From: Desulfurobacterium pacificum
Lineage (GTDB): Bacteria > Aquificota > Aquificia > Desulfurobacteriales > Desulfurobacteriaceae
Length of the DNA: 64,000 nt
Reading direction: 5' to 3'
Assembly: GCF_900182835.1 (NCBI RefSeq)
Contig: NZ_FXUB01000001.1
Span: 124,001-188,000, forward strand
This document shows, piece after piece, positions 53,670 through 62,316 of this stretch. Made by a program: the position numbers and the translations under genes. The notes beneath the pieces were generated by a model. It was given only the letters and a program-made list of their open reading frames with translations, was not told the DNA's origin and made no database searches. Numbering within the stretch: position 1 is the first letter of the stretch; each line of letters begins with the position of its first letter.

Positions 53670-54596
53670 ATGGACGAAAAAAACGACAGATACCAGATAA
53701 TCGTAATAGAAGACGAGCTGGCAAACAAAGTCCGCAGGTTTTCCGTTTCCAAAAAGCTCCTCCTTTTCACCTTCTTCGGCGGTTTACTCTTTACTATTCT
53801 CATTACTGCTTATGCAATAATTACTACTATCCGCTCTCAAAACTTTTATCTTCAGGCAACAACGCAGATAGAAAGCCTTAGAACAGAACTTCAATCGGTC
53901 AAACAGAAGAACGAACAGCTATCGGTAGAAGTAGCAAAACTAAAAAAGGAAAAACAGCAAACAGTTAAAGAGTTAGCTAAAAGGGTAGAAATAATAGATG
54001 AGCTTATGAGAAAAATCGGTATAAATCCAAAGCCAAAAGGCGGCGAAGGTGGTATTTCTATTTCCGTTGAAGATTTGATAAAAAACCCCGACCAGGTTGA
54101 CCTTTCAGACCTGATTCCCAGCATAGACTACATGATTAAAAACCTAAAAACAACGCCTTTAGGATTCCCTGCGCCGGGTAAAATAACTTCTGGCTTTGGT
54201 TTAAGGATAAACCCCATAACGAAAAGACCGGAATTTCACTTAGGGCTTGATATCGCAAATATCTGGGGAACGCCGGTAAGAGCTCCGGCAGATGGAACAG
54301 TAATAAAAGCAGGCTGGTGCGGACTTTTAGGAAACTGTATTGAAATAAAACACAACAAAGATATAAAAACCTACTACGGGCATCTCTCAAAAATCTTAGT
54401 TAGAAAGGGCGAGAAAGTAAAAAGAGGGGAAATCATAGGTCTTATGGGAAATTCCGGCAGAAGCACAGGTCCCCATCTGCACTACAGCGTAATCTTTGAT
54501 AGAAAATTCGTAAACCCTGACAGATTCGTCTTTCTGGAGGTAAACACAAATGCTAAGAAAAAAGGAAGAGGGGAAAATGGATACCGCAGAAATTAA
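53670..54596 (+). CDS. Membrane-anchored M23 peptidase with coiled coil
   Basis: 308 residues: a short cytoplasmic N-terminus, a membrane span at about 30-52, a coiled coil at 58-112, and an M23 domain from about 165. Zinc ligands are in FHLGLDIA (His, Asp) and PHLHYSV (HxH), with GNSGRSTG before the latter, so the peptidase looks active on peptidoglycan cross-links, or activates an amidase. The bactofilin gene overlaps its end by 47 bases; M23 peptidases and bactofilins often cooperate in shaping cells. Confidence 0.92.
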   Translation: MDEKNDRYQIIVIEDELANKVRRFSVSKKLLLFTFFGGLLFTILITAYAIITTIRSQNFYLQATTQIESLRTELQSVKQKNEQLSVEVAKLKKEKQQTVKELAKRVEIIDELMRKIGINPKPKGGEGGISISVEDLIKNPDQVDLSDLIPSIDYMIKNLKTTPLGFPAPGKITSGFGLRINPITKRPEFHLGLDIANIWGTPVRAPADGTVIKAGWCGLLGNCIEIKHNKDIKTYYGHLSKILVRKGEKVKRGEIIGLMGNSGRSTGPHLHYSVIFDRKFVNPDRFVFLEVNTNAKKKGRGENGYRRN

Positions 54597-54939
54597 AAGC
54601 ATTTTAGCAGAAGGATTAAAGATTGACGGAAACATCACAGCCGAAGGAAAGATAAGAATTGACGGAGTTGTAAACGGAAACGTCAAAGGACACTTCATCA
54701 TAGTAGGTCAAACCTCAAAAATAACCGGAGATGTAGAAGCAGAAAAATTAGTAATAATGGGAGAAGTAAACGGAAACGTTAAAGGGACTTCTGTAGAAAT
54801 TAAATCAAGCGCAAAAATTAAAGGCGACTTAACGGTTAAAGAGATATCTGTTGAACCTGGCGCCAGCATAGAAGGAAAGGTTCAAACAGGAGACTTTTTA
54901 AAAACGGAACAAACCTCGTTAACGGAAACGACAGAGTAA
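54550..54939 (+). CDS. Bactofilin
   Basis: 129 residues. The core from about residue 14 to 110 is a repeating short beta-helix with GNITAEGKIRIDGVVNGNVKG and VIMGEVNGNVKGTSVEI, as in bactofilins (DUF583). They self-assemble into filaments that scaffold wall enzymes. Two starts are plausible: ATG 54550 with GGAGG nine bases upstream (chosen) and ATG 54577. The overlapping M23 gene upstream is the likely partner. Its last 58 bases are antisense to the end of bioW. Confidence 0.93.
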   Translation: MLRKKEEGKMDTAEIKSILAEGLKIDGNITAEGKIRIDGVVNGNVKGHFIIVGQTSKITGDVEAEKLVIMGEVNGNVKGTSVEIKSSAKIKGDLTVKEISVEPGASIEGKVQTGDFLKTEQTSLTETTE

Positions 54940-55685
54940 CCTGAGAACTTTACAGCAATAACCGGCGTTTCTTTCAGATAGGCTATTAATTTTCCAACGT
55001 TACAGCCTTTTTTTACGAAAATTGCTCTTCCACCTTTCAAATGTCCTTTTGGTTTAACGTTAAAAAGTCTAAAGTAACCCACACCCTTAACGGAAAAGTA
55101 ACCGGTAGTGTAGTCAGGGTCGTCAGAAATACAGAGCTCTGCCAGAACATCTGGATAAGAAAGTATCTTTGAGGTAAGAGTTAAAGCCTCTTTCAAGTTT
55201 TCGGTATACTTTTCTCCGGCAGCTTTTTTTAGTTGTCGCTGAGCTTCAAGCGATATATCAAGGCACGTAGCCCTTACTCCTTTAAATTTATCAGGTTCAA
55301 GGCGATTTCCGTCAGGAACGCTAACAATCATCGCTCCTCTCATAACGCTTCCATCAGGAGCAGCACCCTCTAACAAAGTATCGTAAGCGTCTAAAACTAC
55401 TTCTTCAGTTAAGCCTGCACACTTTGAAATCTTCAAAAGAAGACTGCGAACATCGTAACTACCTGAAACTTCAAAAACCGGTAGCAGAGAAATTTCTTTT
55501 ATAGGCTCCCCAATCAACTCAATCTTAACGTTTACAAAGTCAGGCTTTCCTCTGGAATGATTGAAAGCTCTATCTATCAGTTGAACAACAGCTTCTTTTA
55601 TATCCTGCTCTCTTACAATTCTTTCAGCGCCGGAAATGTGGCTATCTTCTTTAGAAGCCCTCATCTTAACGTTGTAGAAACTCAT
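54882..55685 (-). CDS. bioW: 6-carboxyhexanoate-CoA ligase BioW (pimeloyl-CoA synthetase)
   Basis: 267 residues. The opening MRASKEDSHISGAERI is the BioW hallmark; VMRGAMIVSVPDGNRLEPD, GVRATCLDIS and SDDPDYTTGYFS are other blocks of the family. It activates pimelate to pimeloyl-CoA, the substrate of BioF in biotin synthesis. It is the last gene of the HAD-ubiA-marC-dtd-mscS-bioW operon, overlapping mscS by four bases. The coexistence with bioC at 3.7 kb is unexpected since each provides its own route to the pimeloyl moiety. Confidence 0.92.
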   Translation of the reverse strand: MSFYNVKMRASKEDSHISGAERIVREQDIKEAVVQLIDRAFNHSRGKPDFVNVKIELIGEPIKEISLLPVFEVSGSYDVRSLLLKISKCAGLTEEVVLDAYDTLLEGAAPDGSVMRGAMIVSVPDGNRLEPDKFKGVRATCLDISLEAQRQLKKAAGEKYTENLKEALTLTSKILSYPDVLAELCISDDPDYTTGYFSVKGVGYFRLFNVKPKGHLKGGRAIFVKKGCNVGKLIAYLKETPVIAVKFSGYSVVSVNEVCSVFKKSPV

Positions 55686-56755
55686 CTTTCCACTTTAACT
55701 TTCACAGCGTTTCTGAACCAAACGTCGTTCTGAGGGAAAGGTATCTCTACGCCGTTTTCCCTGAAGAGCTCTAATATCCTTTCATGAAGTTTTGACTTAA
55801 TACCGTAGGCGATATCTTTTTTCTCTACGTAGTAGATAAGTTTAAAAATCAAAGCGCTATCGCCGAAATTTGTAAAGAAAACAGAAGGGGCAGGATTGTT
55901 AAGAATACCTTCCATTTCGGAAGCTGCCTTCAGCAGTAACTCTCTGACTTTCTTAACGTCACTATCGTAAGCAACACCTATTTCAACAAAGTCTTTAACT
56001 CGCGGGTCAGGGTAAAGAGCATTCTCTATTATTCCTTCAGTGAGCTTTGAATTTGGAACGGTAATAAGGTTATTACCGGTTATGGTTAGAATTCTCGTTG
56101 TTCTTAAACCTATGTCGTAAACGTAACCTTCAACGTCAATGTCCTTTATATAAACCCTGTCCCCTATCCTGAACTGCCTGTCTGTAACTAAAAGAACGCC
56201 TGAAATGAAGTTGCTTATCGTATCCTTAGCGGCAAGACCAACGGCTAAAGAGCCAACACCTAAAGAGGTAACAAGGGAGGTAACGTTAAAACCCAACCTA
56301 TCCAAAACGGCGATGGAAGCAATTACGAATACGAAAATTTTGGTCAGCTTTGAAATCATTGAGTAGTAAGTATCTATAAGAGGCGATTCTGAAGGAGAAA
56401 CCTTCCTTTTAACGCCTTCAGAGAACTTTTCAAGAACGATATCAAGAACTTTGGCTATAACGAAAGACAGAATTGCCACGTAGAGAATGAAGAAGATGTT
56501 ATTAACTATAACGAGCGCCTTTTTAGGAATAGGCAATTGAATTACCGCAAGGTTGAAAAAGAGCAGAGCAAAGAAGTAAGAAAGCCAGACGGAAAGCCTT
56601 ATAAAAAGTTTTTCCTGCCTGGTTAACTTTTCATCGCGGAGGAAAAATTTAAGAAGTAGCTTGGTTATAAATCTTTTCGCCCAGAGAGACAGGAAAGAAA
56701 GCACTAAAAACAAAGCTGCAAGAAAATACTCAACTTTTATCCAGGCTGCATCCAT
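55682..56755 (-). CDS. MscS-family mechanosensitive channel
   Basis: 357 residues with about four membrane segments before the pore helix. SLGVGSLAVGLAAKDTISNFISGVLLV is the pore/TM3 and lateral-portal stretch, followed by DRQFRIGDRVYIKDIDVEGYVYDIGLRTTRI (beta domain). The extra N-terminal helices place it in the YnaI/YbdG-like size class. It opens on membrane tension to release solutes on osmotic downshock. Confidence 0.94.
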   Translation of the reverse strand: MDAAWIKVEYFLAALFLVLSFLSLWAKRFITKLLLKFFLRDEKLTRQEKLFIRLSVWLSYFFALLFFNLAVIQLPIPKKALVIVNNIFFILYVAILSFVIAKVLDIVLEKFSEGVKRKVSPSESPLIDTYYSMISKLTKIFVFVIASIAVLDRLGFNVTSLVTSLGVGSLAVGLAAKDTISNFISGVLLVTDRQFRIGDRVYIKDIDVEGYVYDIGLRTTRILTITGNNLITVPNSKLTEGIIENALYPDPRVKDFVEIGVAYDSDVKKVRELLLKAASEMEGILNNPAPSVFFTNFGDSALIFKLIYYVEKKDIAYGIKSKLHERILELFRENGVEIPFPQNDVWFRNAVKVKVER

Positions 56756-56762
56756 TTCTTCC

Positions 56763-57215
56763 TCACTTTAAAAAGTCTTTACTGGAAAGAACAAAGGTTA
56801 CAGGACCATCGTTTATTATGTGAACCTTCATATCTGCACCAAAAATCCCCTTCCCCACCTTCACTCCAAACTCCTCACACTTTTTCACGAACTCTTCAAA
56901 CATCTTTTCCGCCTTCTCCGGATTTTCGGAAGACTGAAAACTCGGACGTCTCCCTTTACGACAATCGGCAGCCAACGTAAAGTTTGGAACAACTAAAAGT
57001 TCTCCATCTATGTCCTTAAGAGAGAGATTCATCTTTCCTTCTGCATCCTCAAAAATCCTCAGGTTCACCACCTTATCAGCCATTTTGTCAAGGTAGGAAG
57101 GTATATCCCCCTTCTCAAAACCAACTAAAAGAACGATGCCTCTACCTATTTCGGCAACGGTTTCCCCACCAACCACAACCTTACCGGACAAAACTCTCTG
57201 AAGGACTACTTTCAT
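56763..57215 (-). CDS. dtd: D-aminoacyl-tRNA deacylase Dtd
   Basis: 150 residues, family length. MKVVLQRVLSGKVVV is the start and INDGPVTFVL the conserved GP-containing loop. The usual SQFTL active-site motif is PNFTL here (followed by AADCRKGRRPSF), keeping Thr but not Ser-Gln. It clears D-amino acids and Gly mischarged on tRNA. Second gene upstream of bioW in the operon; four bases after it comes... the marC end on its upstream side. Confidence 0.93.
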   Translation of the reverse strand: MKVVLQRVLSGKVVVGGETVAEIGRGIVLLVGFEKGDIPSYLDKMADKVVNLRIFEDAEGKMNLSLKDIDGELLVVPNFTLAADCRKGRRPSFQSSENPEKAEKMFEEFVKKCEEFGVKVGKGIFGADMKVHIINDGPVTFVLSSKDFLK

Positions 57216-57218
57216 TTT

Positions 57219-57827
57219 TTACCCCTGCAACCACAAGTGTTTTACGCCATCAACTATAAACTGCGAACCTAAAGCCCCGACAAAAAGACCAAATATCCTG
57301 ACAGTTACGTTTACGCCTGTAGTTCCCATCTTTTTAGCAAGGTGAACAGAATTTCTAATTATAAAGTAAATCACGCCGGTGGAGATAAGTATGGCAAGAA
57401 AGAGAAGTAAAAAACTGTAAAAGTGGGCAGCTTCTTCCTTAAAGATTAAAATCGTTGTAAAAGCACCGGGACCAAAAAGAACAGGAATACCTATGGGGAT
57501 GATAGAGATATCCTCTTTCTCGGTTGCAGCTTTGCTTTCCTCCTCTGTATGCTTTGCCTTCGGCGCTCTCGCCTGAATCATCTGAAAAGCCATCTGCAGA
57601 AGAAGCAGTCCGCCGAAAATCTTTATGCTATACAGGTTAATACCTAAAAGCCTTAAAAGACCGTCACCTATAAGAAGCGTTACCATAGCTGCAATGAAAA
57701 CGGTAAGAGAGCTTTTAAACGCAACAGCTTTTACCTCTTTAGCGTCAACAAGCCCGGCAACCAAAATAGCTGCAAATATCGGGTCTGTAATGACCAGTAT
57801 AGAAACTAAATACTTTAAAAACTCCAT
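57219..57827 (-). CDS. MarC family integral membrane protein
   Basis: 202 residues with six membrane segments. Family blocks: VTDPIFAAILVAGL-like TDPI at the N-terminus, LGINLYSIKIFGGLLLLQMAFQMI, and IPIGIPVLFGPGAFTTIL. The central polar loop (about 85-108) is enriched in Glu and Lys. MarC proteins have no settled function. Overlaps ubiA by 13 bases. Confidence 0.88.
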   Translation of the reverse strand: MEFLKYLVSILVITDPIFAAILVAGLVDAKEVKAVAFKSSLTVFIAAMVTLLIGDGLLRLLGINLYSIKIFGGLLLLQMAFQMIQARAPKAKHTEEESKAATEKEDISIIPIGIPVLFGPGAFTTILIFKEEAAHFYSFLLLFLAILISTGVIYFIIRNSVHLAKKMGTTGVNVTVRIFGLFVGALGSQFIVDGVKHLWLQG

Positions 57828-58687
57828 AGTTTTCGCCCTATAAAGTCTAAAAAGGTAAAAAAGAAGACCGTTAAACTTATGTAGCCGTTCATGTTGAAAA
57901 ATGCAAAACCTATCGCCTTCTTGTCTTTTGCTTTTGCAACAATCAGGTGCTCTTTAACCATAAAGTAAGTAGAGATTAAAAGTCCCAGGTAGTAAAAAAT
58001 CCCCATCTTCTCAATTACGCCAACGGCAACCAAAAGCAACAGAGTGATAAAGTGGAAAAACCTTGAAATTACAAGCGCCTTCTCTTCCCCGAAGATTGAA
58101 GGAATTGAGTAAATTCCCTCTTTTCTGTCAAACTCAACATCCTGAAGAGCGTAAATAATGTCAAAGCCTGCAACCCAGAAGGCAACGGAAAGAGAAAGCA
58201 AAATAGCAGTCAGGTCAATACTGCCTTTTACCGCAACCCACGCACCAAGCGGCGCAAGAGCTACTGCAACGCCCAAAACAACGTGGCAGAAGTAAGTAAA
58301 ACGCTTGGTAAAAGAGTAAGCTGCCAAAACAACAACGGCAATCGGGGAAAGCTTTAAAGCTAACGGATTCAGTTTATAAGCTGCGTAAACCATCAACGCA
58401 AAGCCTATAACGGCTAAAAATAACCCTTCCGTTCTCTTAACGATGCCTCTTGGGATGTGGCGGGTGGAGGTGCGGGGATTTTTTGCATCTATGTCAGCAT
58501 CGATAACCCTGTTTAAACTCATCGCGGCAGTTCTCGCACCAAACAGCGCAACCGTAATCCAGAAAATCTGGTAAAGAGAGGGAATTCCGTGAACAGCCAT
58601 AAAGGCAGCAGTTAAAGCGAACGGCAGAGCAAAAACAGTGTGTTCAACTTTTATCAGTTCCATATAAGTTTTTATTCTCCCAATCAA
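57815..58687 (-). CDS. ubiA: UbiA-family prenyltransferase (likely MqnP, menaquinone synthesis)
   Basis: 290 residues with about eight membrane helices. The first Asp motif is NRVIDADIDAKNPRTSTRH and the second DVEFDRKEGIYSIP. The size and wording fit the non-Ubi branch (4-hydroxybenzoate prenyltransferase-like) that serves the futalosine menaquinone route as MqnP; quinone type cannot be proven here. The stretch KNPRTSTRH coincides with a C-rich motif copy (58462-58484) and is spelled with C-ending codons unlike its surroundings. Confidence 0.85.
   Translation of the reverse strand: MIGRIKTYMELIKVEHTVFALPFALTAAFMAVHGIPSLYQIFWITVALFGARTAAMSLNRVIDADIDAKNPRTSTRHIPRGIVKRTEGLFLAVIGFALMVYAAYKLNPLALKLSPIAVVVLAAYSFTKRFTYFCHVVLGVAVALAPLGAWVAVKGSIDLTAILLSLSVAFWVAGFDIIYALQDVEFDRKEGIYSIPSIFGEEKALVISRFFHFITLLLLVAVGVIEKMGIFYYLGLLISTYFMVKEHLIVAKAKDKKAIGFAFFNMNGYISLTVFFFTFLDFIGRKLWSF
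58462..58484 (+). repeat. G-rich/ATTTTT interspersed motif
   Basis: GGGTGGAGGTGCGGGGATTT followed by TTT, antisense within ubiA over the conserved NPRT motif, so here the motif coincides with a functional peptide and only the codon choice is unusual. Confidence 0.5.
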
Positions 58688-58689
58688 GC

Positions 58690-59481
58690 CTACTCTCCTA
58701 TAAGTTTTTTACATTCGCCGATGTGTTCAAAAACAAAGTCCGGACGCAACTCCTCAGGGATTTCTTCTAAAACGCTTTCATCATACTTACCGCTCAAAAC
58801 AAAAACTGTTTTAAATCCAGCCACCTTCTTACCTTCAGCCAAATCGGTGAACGGGTCGTCGCTAACCATGTAAACGTTTTCCGGGTTATCAATACCTATT
58901 AACTCAAAAGCCCTTTCAAAATACTCTTTAGAAGGCTTTCCAAAAGAAGTTACAGGTTTGTTCGCTGCATAAGAAAGTGCAGTCGCTATTGAGCCAACGC
59001 TTGGTCCAACAAGTCCGTCCGGGTCAAGAATGAGCCTGTTCATATGGAAAGAAAACAGCTTGGCATCGTTAAGAACAAGAGCAGAAGTAGCAGTTTTCAG
59101 CTTTTCATAGTTGATTTCTCTGTCCCTTCCAACCACCACTGCATCAACTAAGTGGTCATCTCTAACCTCAAAACCGCTCTCTTCAAAAAACTCTTTAACC
59201 CTATCAGTTCCCATAAAATAGAGGGATTTAATTCCTTCTCTTTCAAGAAAAACTTTGGCTAAATAGGACGGCGAAAGCAACTTCCTCTCATTAACGTTAA
59301 ACCCTTTCTCTTTTAATATATCAATCAAAACGTAAGGTTTTTCTGTTGAATTATTTGTGGCGACAATCCAGGGGATTTTTCTATCATCAAGCAACTTCGT
59401 AAACTCAAGCGCCTCAGGAAATGGATTGTATCGCTTATCTTTTACAAGCGTTCCTTCAAGGTCAAGCAAAAATCCAACCAT
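58690..59481 (-). CDS. HAD-IIA family hydrolase (NagD/HDHD2-like)
   Basis: 263 residues. The first HAD motif reads DLEGTL (DxDGT with the second Asp replaced by Glu); motif II is VATNNS, motif III Lys is in TSFGKPSKEYF, and motif IV is VSDDPFTDLAEGKK. The C2-type cap lies between. Loss of the general-acid Asp resembles HDHD2-like members and may alter phosphatase activity. Substrate unknown. First gene of the minus-strand operon leading to bioW, two bases before ubiA. Confidence 0.85.
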   Translation of the reverse strand: MVGFLLDLEGTLVKDKRYNPFPEALEFTKLLDDRKIPWIVATNNSTEKPYVLIDILKEKGFNVNERKLLSPSYLAKVFLEREGIKSLYFMGTDRVKEFFEESGFEVRDDHLVDAVVVGRDREINYEKLKTATSALVLNDAKLFSFHMNRLILDPDGLVGPSVGSIATALSYAANKPVTSFGKPSKEYFERAFELIGIDNPENVYMVSDDPFTDLAEGKKVAGFKTVFVLSGKYDESVLEEIPEELRPDFVFEHIGECKKLIGE

Positions 59482-59524
59482 CTACAAGACCTCCAAACAG
59501 TAGTGCAGTAATTTTAACCCATTC

Positions 59525-59540
59525 TGCTAAAATAAGTTTT
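59525..59540 (+). promoter_or_regulatory. Extended -10 promoter for a leaderless nth transcript
   Basis: TG (59525-59526), C, TAAAAT (59528-59533) forms an extended -10 with seven bases before the ATG of nth at 59541, so transcription should start at or next to the start codon. There is no Shine-Dalgarno sequence. The divergent HAD gene begins at 59481. Confidence 0.5.
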
Positions 59541-60224
59541 ATGAAAGAAAAAATAGAAAGAGTCAAGCGGATTCTTGACAAAACTTTCCCCAAAGCTCAC
59601 AAGCCTGAACGCTCACCGCTGGAACAGGCTATCTTCACAATTTTAAGTCAGAATACAACAGATATTAACGCAGAAAAATGTTTACAAAACATCAAAAACC
59701 TGACAGGAAATAACCTTGAAAAGCTTAAATCCTATCCTGAAAGAAAAATCCTCCCCGCCATCCACCCCTGCGGTCTCTTCAAACAAAAAATAACAGCAAT
59801 CAAAGAACTATTAAACCGCTGGGATGAACTCAAAGAAAAACTTAAAACAAGCACGGCAAAAGAAGGAATAAAACTCTTAACTTCCATTCCCTACATCGGT
59901 TCAAAAACAGCAAGAGTAATCCTTACATTTGCCTTTAACAAAAACACCTTCCCCATAGATACTCACTGTAAAAAAGTCCTCAAAAGGCTCGGCATTTTCC
60001 CAGAAACCTGGAAGCCCGACCGAATTTCAGAATTTATGGAAAAAACTTTTAGCGCAGAGTTCAACAGAAAACTTCACTACGACCTGATAAGAGTAGGAAG
60101 AACCTTCTGTAAAGCCAAAAATCCAGACTGCAAAAACTGCCCGCTAAAGGAACTGTGCAGCTATGCCGAAAGGAACTTACTGCATAATATTCAAGCTCAA
60201 AAACAAACTGACGATAACCGTTAA
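59541..60224 (+). CDS. nth: Endonuclease III (Nth)
   Basis: 227 residues from the ATG at 59541; the frame runs open to 59421 but that part is antisense to the HAD gene and unlike the family. The helix-hairpin-helix IPYIGSKTARVIL holds the catalytic Lys and PIDTHCKK the catalytic Asp. The [4Fe-4S] cluster is CKAKNPDCKNCPLKELC. It is a DNA glycosylase/AP lyase for oxidised pyrimidines. The next gene starts 62 bases before its end. Confidence 0.94.
   Translation: MKEKIERVKRILDKTFPKAHKPERSPLEQAIFTILSQNTTDINAEKCLQNIKNLTGNNLEKLKSYPERKILPAIHPCGLFKQKITAIKELLNRWDELKEKLKTSTAKEGIKLLTSIPYIGSKTARVILTFAFNKNTFPIDTHCKKVLKRLGIFPETWKPDRISEFMEKTFSAEFNRKLHYDLIRVGRTFCKAKNPDCKNCPLKELCSYAERNLLHNIQAQKQTDDNR
59744..59768 (-). 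repeat. G-rich/ATTTTT interspersed motif (complement)
   Basis: AAAAATCCTCCCCGCC then ATCCACCCC in nth, with a run of C-ending codons continuing downstream. Confidence 0.5.
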
Positions 60225-60627
60225 AAGCGGTAAAACCTATACGTTACAAAGAGGAACTTACGTTTACGTAGGTTCAGCCTGGAATAGCGGTGGAATAGAA
60301 TCCAGAGTTAAGAGACATTTAAAAAGGAATAAAAAGAAACACTGGCACTTAGATTTCATAACTACCGCAAAAGAGTTTGTAGCTCAAAAAGTGATAACAA
60401 TTCCAAACAGAAGGGTAGAATGTAACGTAGCATCTCTTTTAAGCACAAAATACGGAGGAATAGAAAAATTTGGATGTAGCGACTGCAACTGCTTTAGCCA
60501 CCTCTTCAAAATCACGCAGAAAGAGATAACCAAAGTAACAAATGCCCTTCAAAATCTATATAATATAGAAATTTACAAACCAGAAGCATTTCGGGAGGAA
60601 CAGGTTGGAAATAAAAGAGATACTTAA
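60163..60627 (+). CDS. DUF123 (GIY-YIG-like) protein
   Basis: 154 residues. GTYCIIFKL, RGTYVYVGSAW, RVKRHLKR, HWHLDFIT and ECNVASLL are the conserved blocks of DUF123, a GIY-YIG nuclease relative common in archaea and sometimes found fused to endonuclease III. Here it overlaps nth by 62 bases in another frame, so linkage to base repair is kept without fusion. The late CSDCNCFSHLF cluster has three Cys and a His that could bind metal. trpD starts 23 bases before its end. Confidence 0.85.
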   Translation: MPKGTYCIIFKLKNKLTITVKSGKTYTLQRGTYVYVGSAWNSGGIESRVKRHLKRNKKKHWHLDFITTAKEFVAQKVITIPNRRVECNVASLLSTKYGGIEKFGCSDCNCFSHLFKITQKEITKVTNALQNLYNIEIYKPEAFREEQVGNKRDT

Positions 60628-61636
60628 CAGAATAGTTGAAAGAGAAAACCTTACATTTGCAGAAACTCAGGAACTCTTTAAAAAAATAATGGAAAAGGAA
60701 CTCAGCGAAATTCAAACAGCAGCAATCCTTACAGCCTTAAGAACAAAAGGAGAAACCTCAGAAGAGATAGCAGGTGCAGCTTCTGTAATGAGAGAAAAAT
60801 CCCTGAAAGTGCCGCTAAAAGAAGAGATAAAGAGCAAAATTGTTGATACCTGCGGCACAGGCGGAGACCTGAAAGGAACGTTTAACGTTTCAACAACGGT
60901 AGCCTTGATAGTAGCTGCCTGCGGCATTCCAGTGGCAAAGCACGGAAACCGTTCCGTTTCAAGCAAATGCGGAAGCGCAGATATTTTAGAGGCTTTAGGA
61001 GTGAAAATAGACCTGCCACCAGAAAAAGTTGCTAAATGCATTGAAGAAACGAACTTTGGATTTATGTTTGCCCCCATTTTTCACCCAGCGATGGCAAACG
61101 TTGTTAAGGTAAGGAAGGAGTTGGGCATAAGAACAATTTTCAACGTTTTAGGTCCACTAACAAACCCTGCAGGCGCAAAAAGGCAACTTTTAGGCGTTTT
61201 CTCAGAAAACCTGACAGAAAAGTTAGCAAAGGTTTTAAAACTGTTAGGAACTGAAAAAGCCTTTATCGTTCACGGTAAAGATGGAATGGATGAAATCACG
61301 ATATGTGAAGAAACAAAAATCACAGAACTGAGTGGCGGCGAAATAAAAAGCTACTACGTTAAGCCAGAAGATTTCGGCTTTAAAAGAGCAAACTTAGAAG
61401 AGATTAAAGCAGCAGACACTTTAGAAGAAAACAAGAAAATAGTAGAAGATATTTTGAAAGGAAAGGAAAGCGGTGCAAAAAGAGACATTGTTCTGCTGAA
61501 CGCAGCTTTTGCGCTGCTATCAGCCGATGCAGTTAAAAACGTTAGCGAAGGAATAGAAAAAGCTTTAAATGCAATAGAAAGTGGAAAAGCTTACGAAACT
61601 CTTAGGAAAGTTATTGAAGTTTCAAATAAGGTTTAA
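60605..61636 (+). CDS. trpD: Anthranilate phosphoribosyltransferase TrpD
   Basis: 343 residues from a TTG with GGAGG six bases upstream. VDTCGTGGDLKGTFNVST is the PRPP loop, AKHGNRSVSSKCGSADILEALG the anthranilate site, and FNVLGPLTNPAGAKRQLLG a conserved block. Second step of tryptophan synthesis. It is in the nth operon, not with other trp genes. Its stop overlaps the stop of the convergent TPR gene. Confidence 0.97.
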   Translation: MEIKEILNRIVERENLTFAETQELFKKIMEKELSEIQTAAILTALRTKGETSEEIAGAASVMREKSLKVPLKEEIKSKIVDTCGTGGDLKGTFNVSTTVALIVAACGIPVAKHGNRSVSSKCGSADILEALGVKIDLPPEKVAKCIEETNFGFMFAPIFHPAMANVVKVRKELGIRTIFNVLGPLTNPAGAKRQLLGVFSENLTEKLAKVLKLLGTEKAFIVHGKDGMDEITICEETKITELSGGEIKSYYVKPEDFGFKRANLEEIKAADTLEENKKIVEDILKGKESGAKRDIVLLNAAFALLSADAVKNVSEGIEKALNAIESGKAYETLRKVIEVSNKV

Positions 61637-62316
61637 CGCTTAACAGAAAAAGCTTTTTCTAACTTTTTAACGTAATCGTTTGCCACTTTGTTGTCAGGTG
61701 CAAGTATCAAAATGTCTCTAAATATGGAATAAGCGTAAGCTTTTTTACCCTGGTTGTAGAGATTTAAAGCTAACTCTAAAAGGAAGTTAACATCTGACGG
61801 ATAGAGAGAAAGCATTTTTCTATCAACAGATGCAGCTATTGAATATTTACCTTCTTTCCTTAAGGCTAAAGAAAGTCTTAAATTACCGTAGTAATTATAA
61901 AAATCCACCCTCAACAACCTATACATCAAAGACTCAACCTTAGACCAGCTCTTCTCTGCCATATAAGGAAGGGAAAGCCCCAACATCGCCTCAACAGAAG
62001 TAGGTACAACCTTCAAAGCTTTTTTGTAGTGAAACTCTGAGTTTGCGTATTTACCCCACAAGTAATAAAGCCAACCCAAACGCAGATTAACGGTGTATCC
62101 GTTGGGATAATTATTGTAAACAGGCGTTAAAACTTCTATTGCCTTCTTGTAGTTACCCTCCTTCTCATAAGAGTAAGACTTAATGTAACACTCTTTTATC
62201 TGCTCATAAGTGAGGGCAAAAGCCCCCACAGAAGAAAAAATCCCCACAAAAACAACAATCAAAAATTTAGAAAGAATATCCGAAAGAAACCGTTGCCGTT
62301 GTTTGAGTAACATCAT
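61633..62316 (-). CDS. Secreted TPR protein
   Basis: 227 residues. A hydrophobic signal segment lies at residues 18-35 (FLIVVFVGIFSSVGAFA), so the start may be later than the ATGATG at 62316; no clear ribosome site decides it. At least four TPR-like units follow (for example EKEGNYKKAIEVLTPVYNNYP and YNQGKKAYAYSIFRDILILAP). The gene overlaps the outer-membrane barrel gene by 50 bases. A periplasmic TPR next to a barrel recalls the two halves of BcsC, PgaA or PelB exporters. Function not proven. Confidence 0.75.
   Translation of the reverse strand: MMLLKQRQRFLSDILSKFLIVVFVGIFSSVGAFALTYEQIKECYIKSYSYEKEGNYKKAIEVLTPVYNNYPNGYTVNLRLGWLYYLWGKYANSEFHYKKALKVVPTSVEAMLGLSLPYMAEKSWSKVESLMYRLLRVDFYNYYGNLRLSLALRKEGKYSIAASVDRKMLSLYPSDVNFLLELALNLYNQGKKAYAYSIFRDILILAPDNKVANDYVKKLEKAFSVKR

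Noticed and set aside
59421-59540. Upstream extension of nth
   Set aside because: It runs antisense into the HAD gene and has no similarity to endonuclease III; the family starts at 59541.
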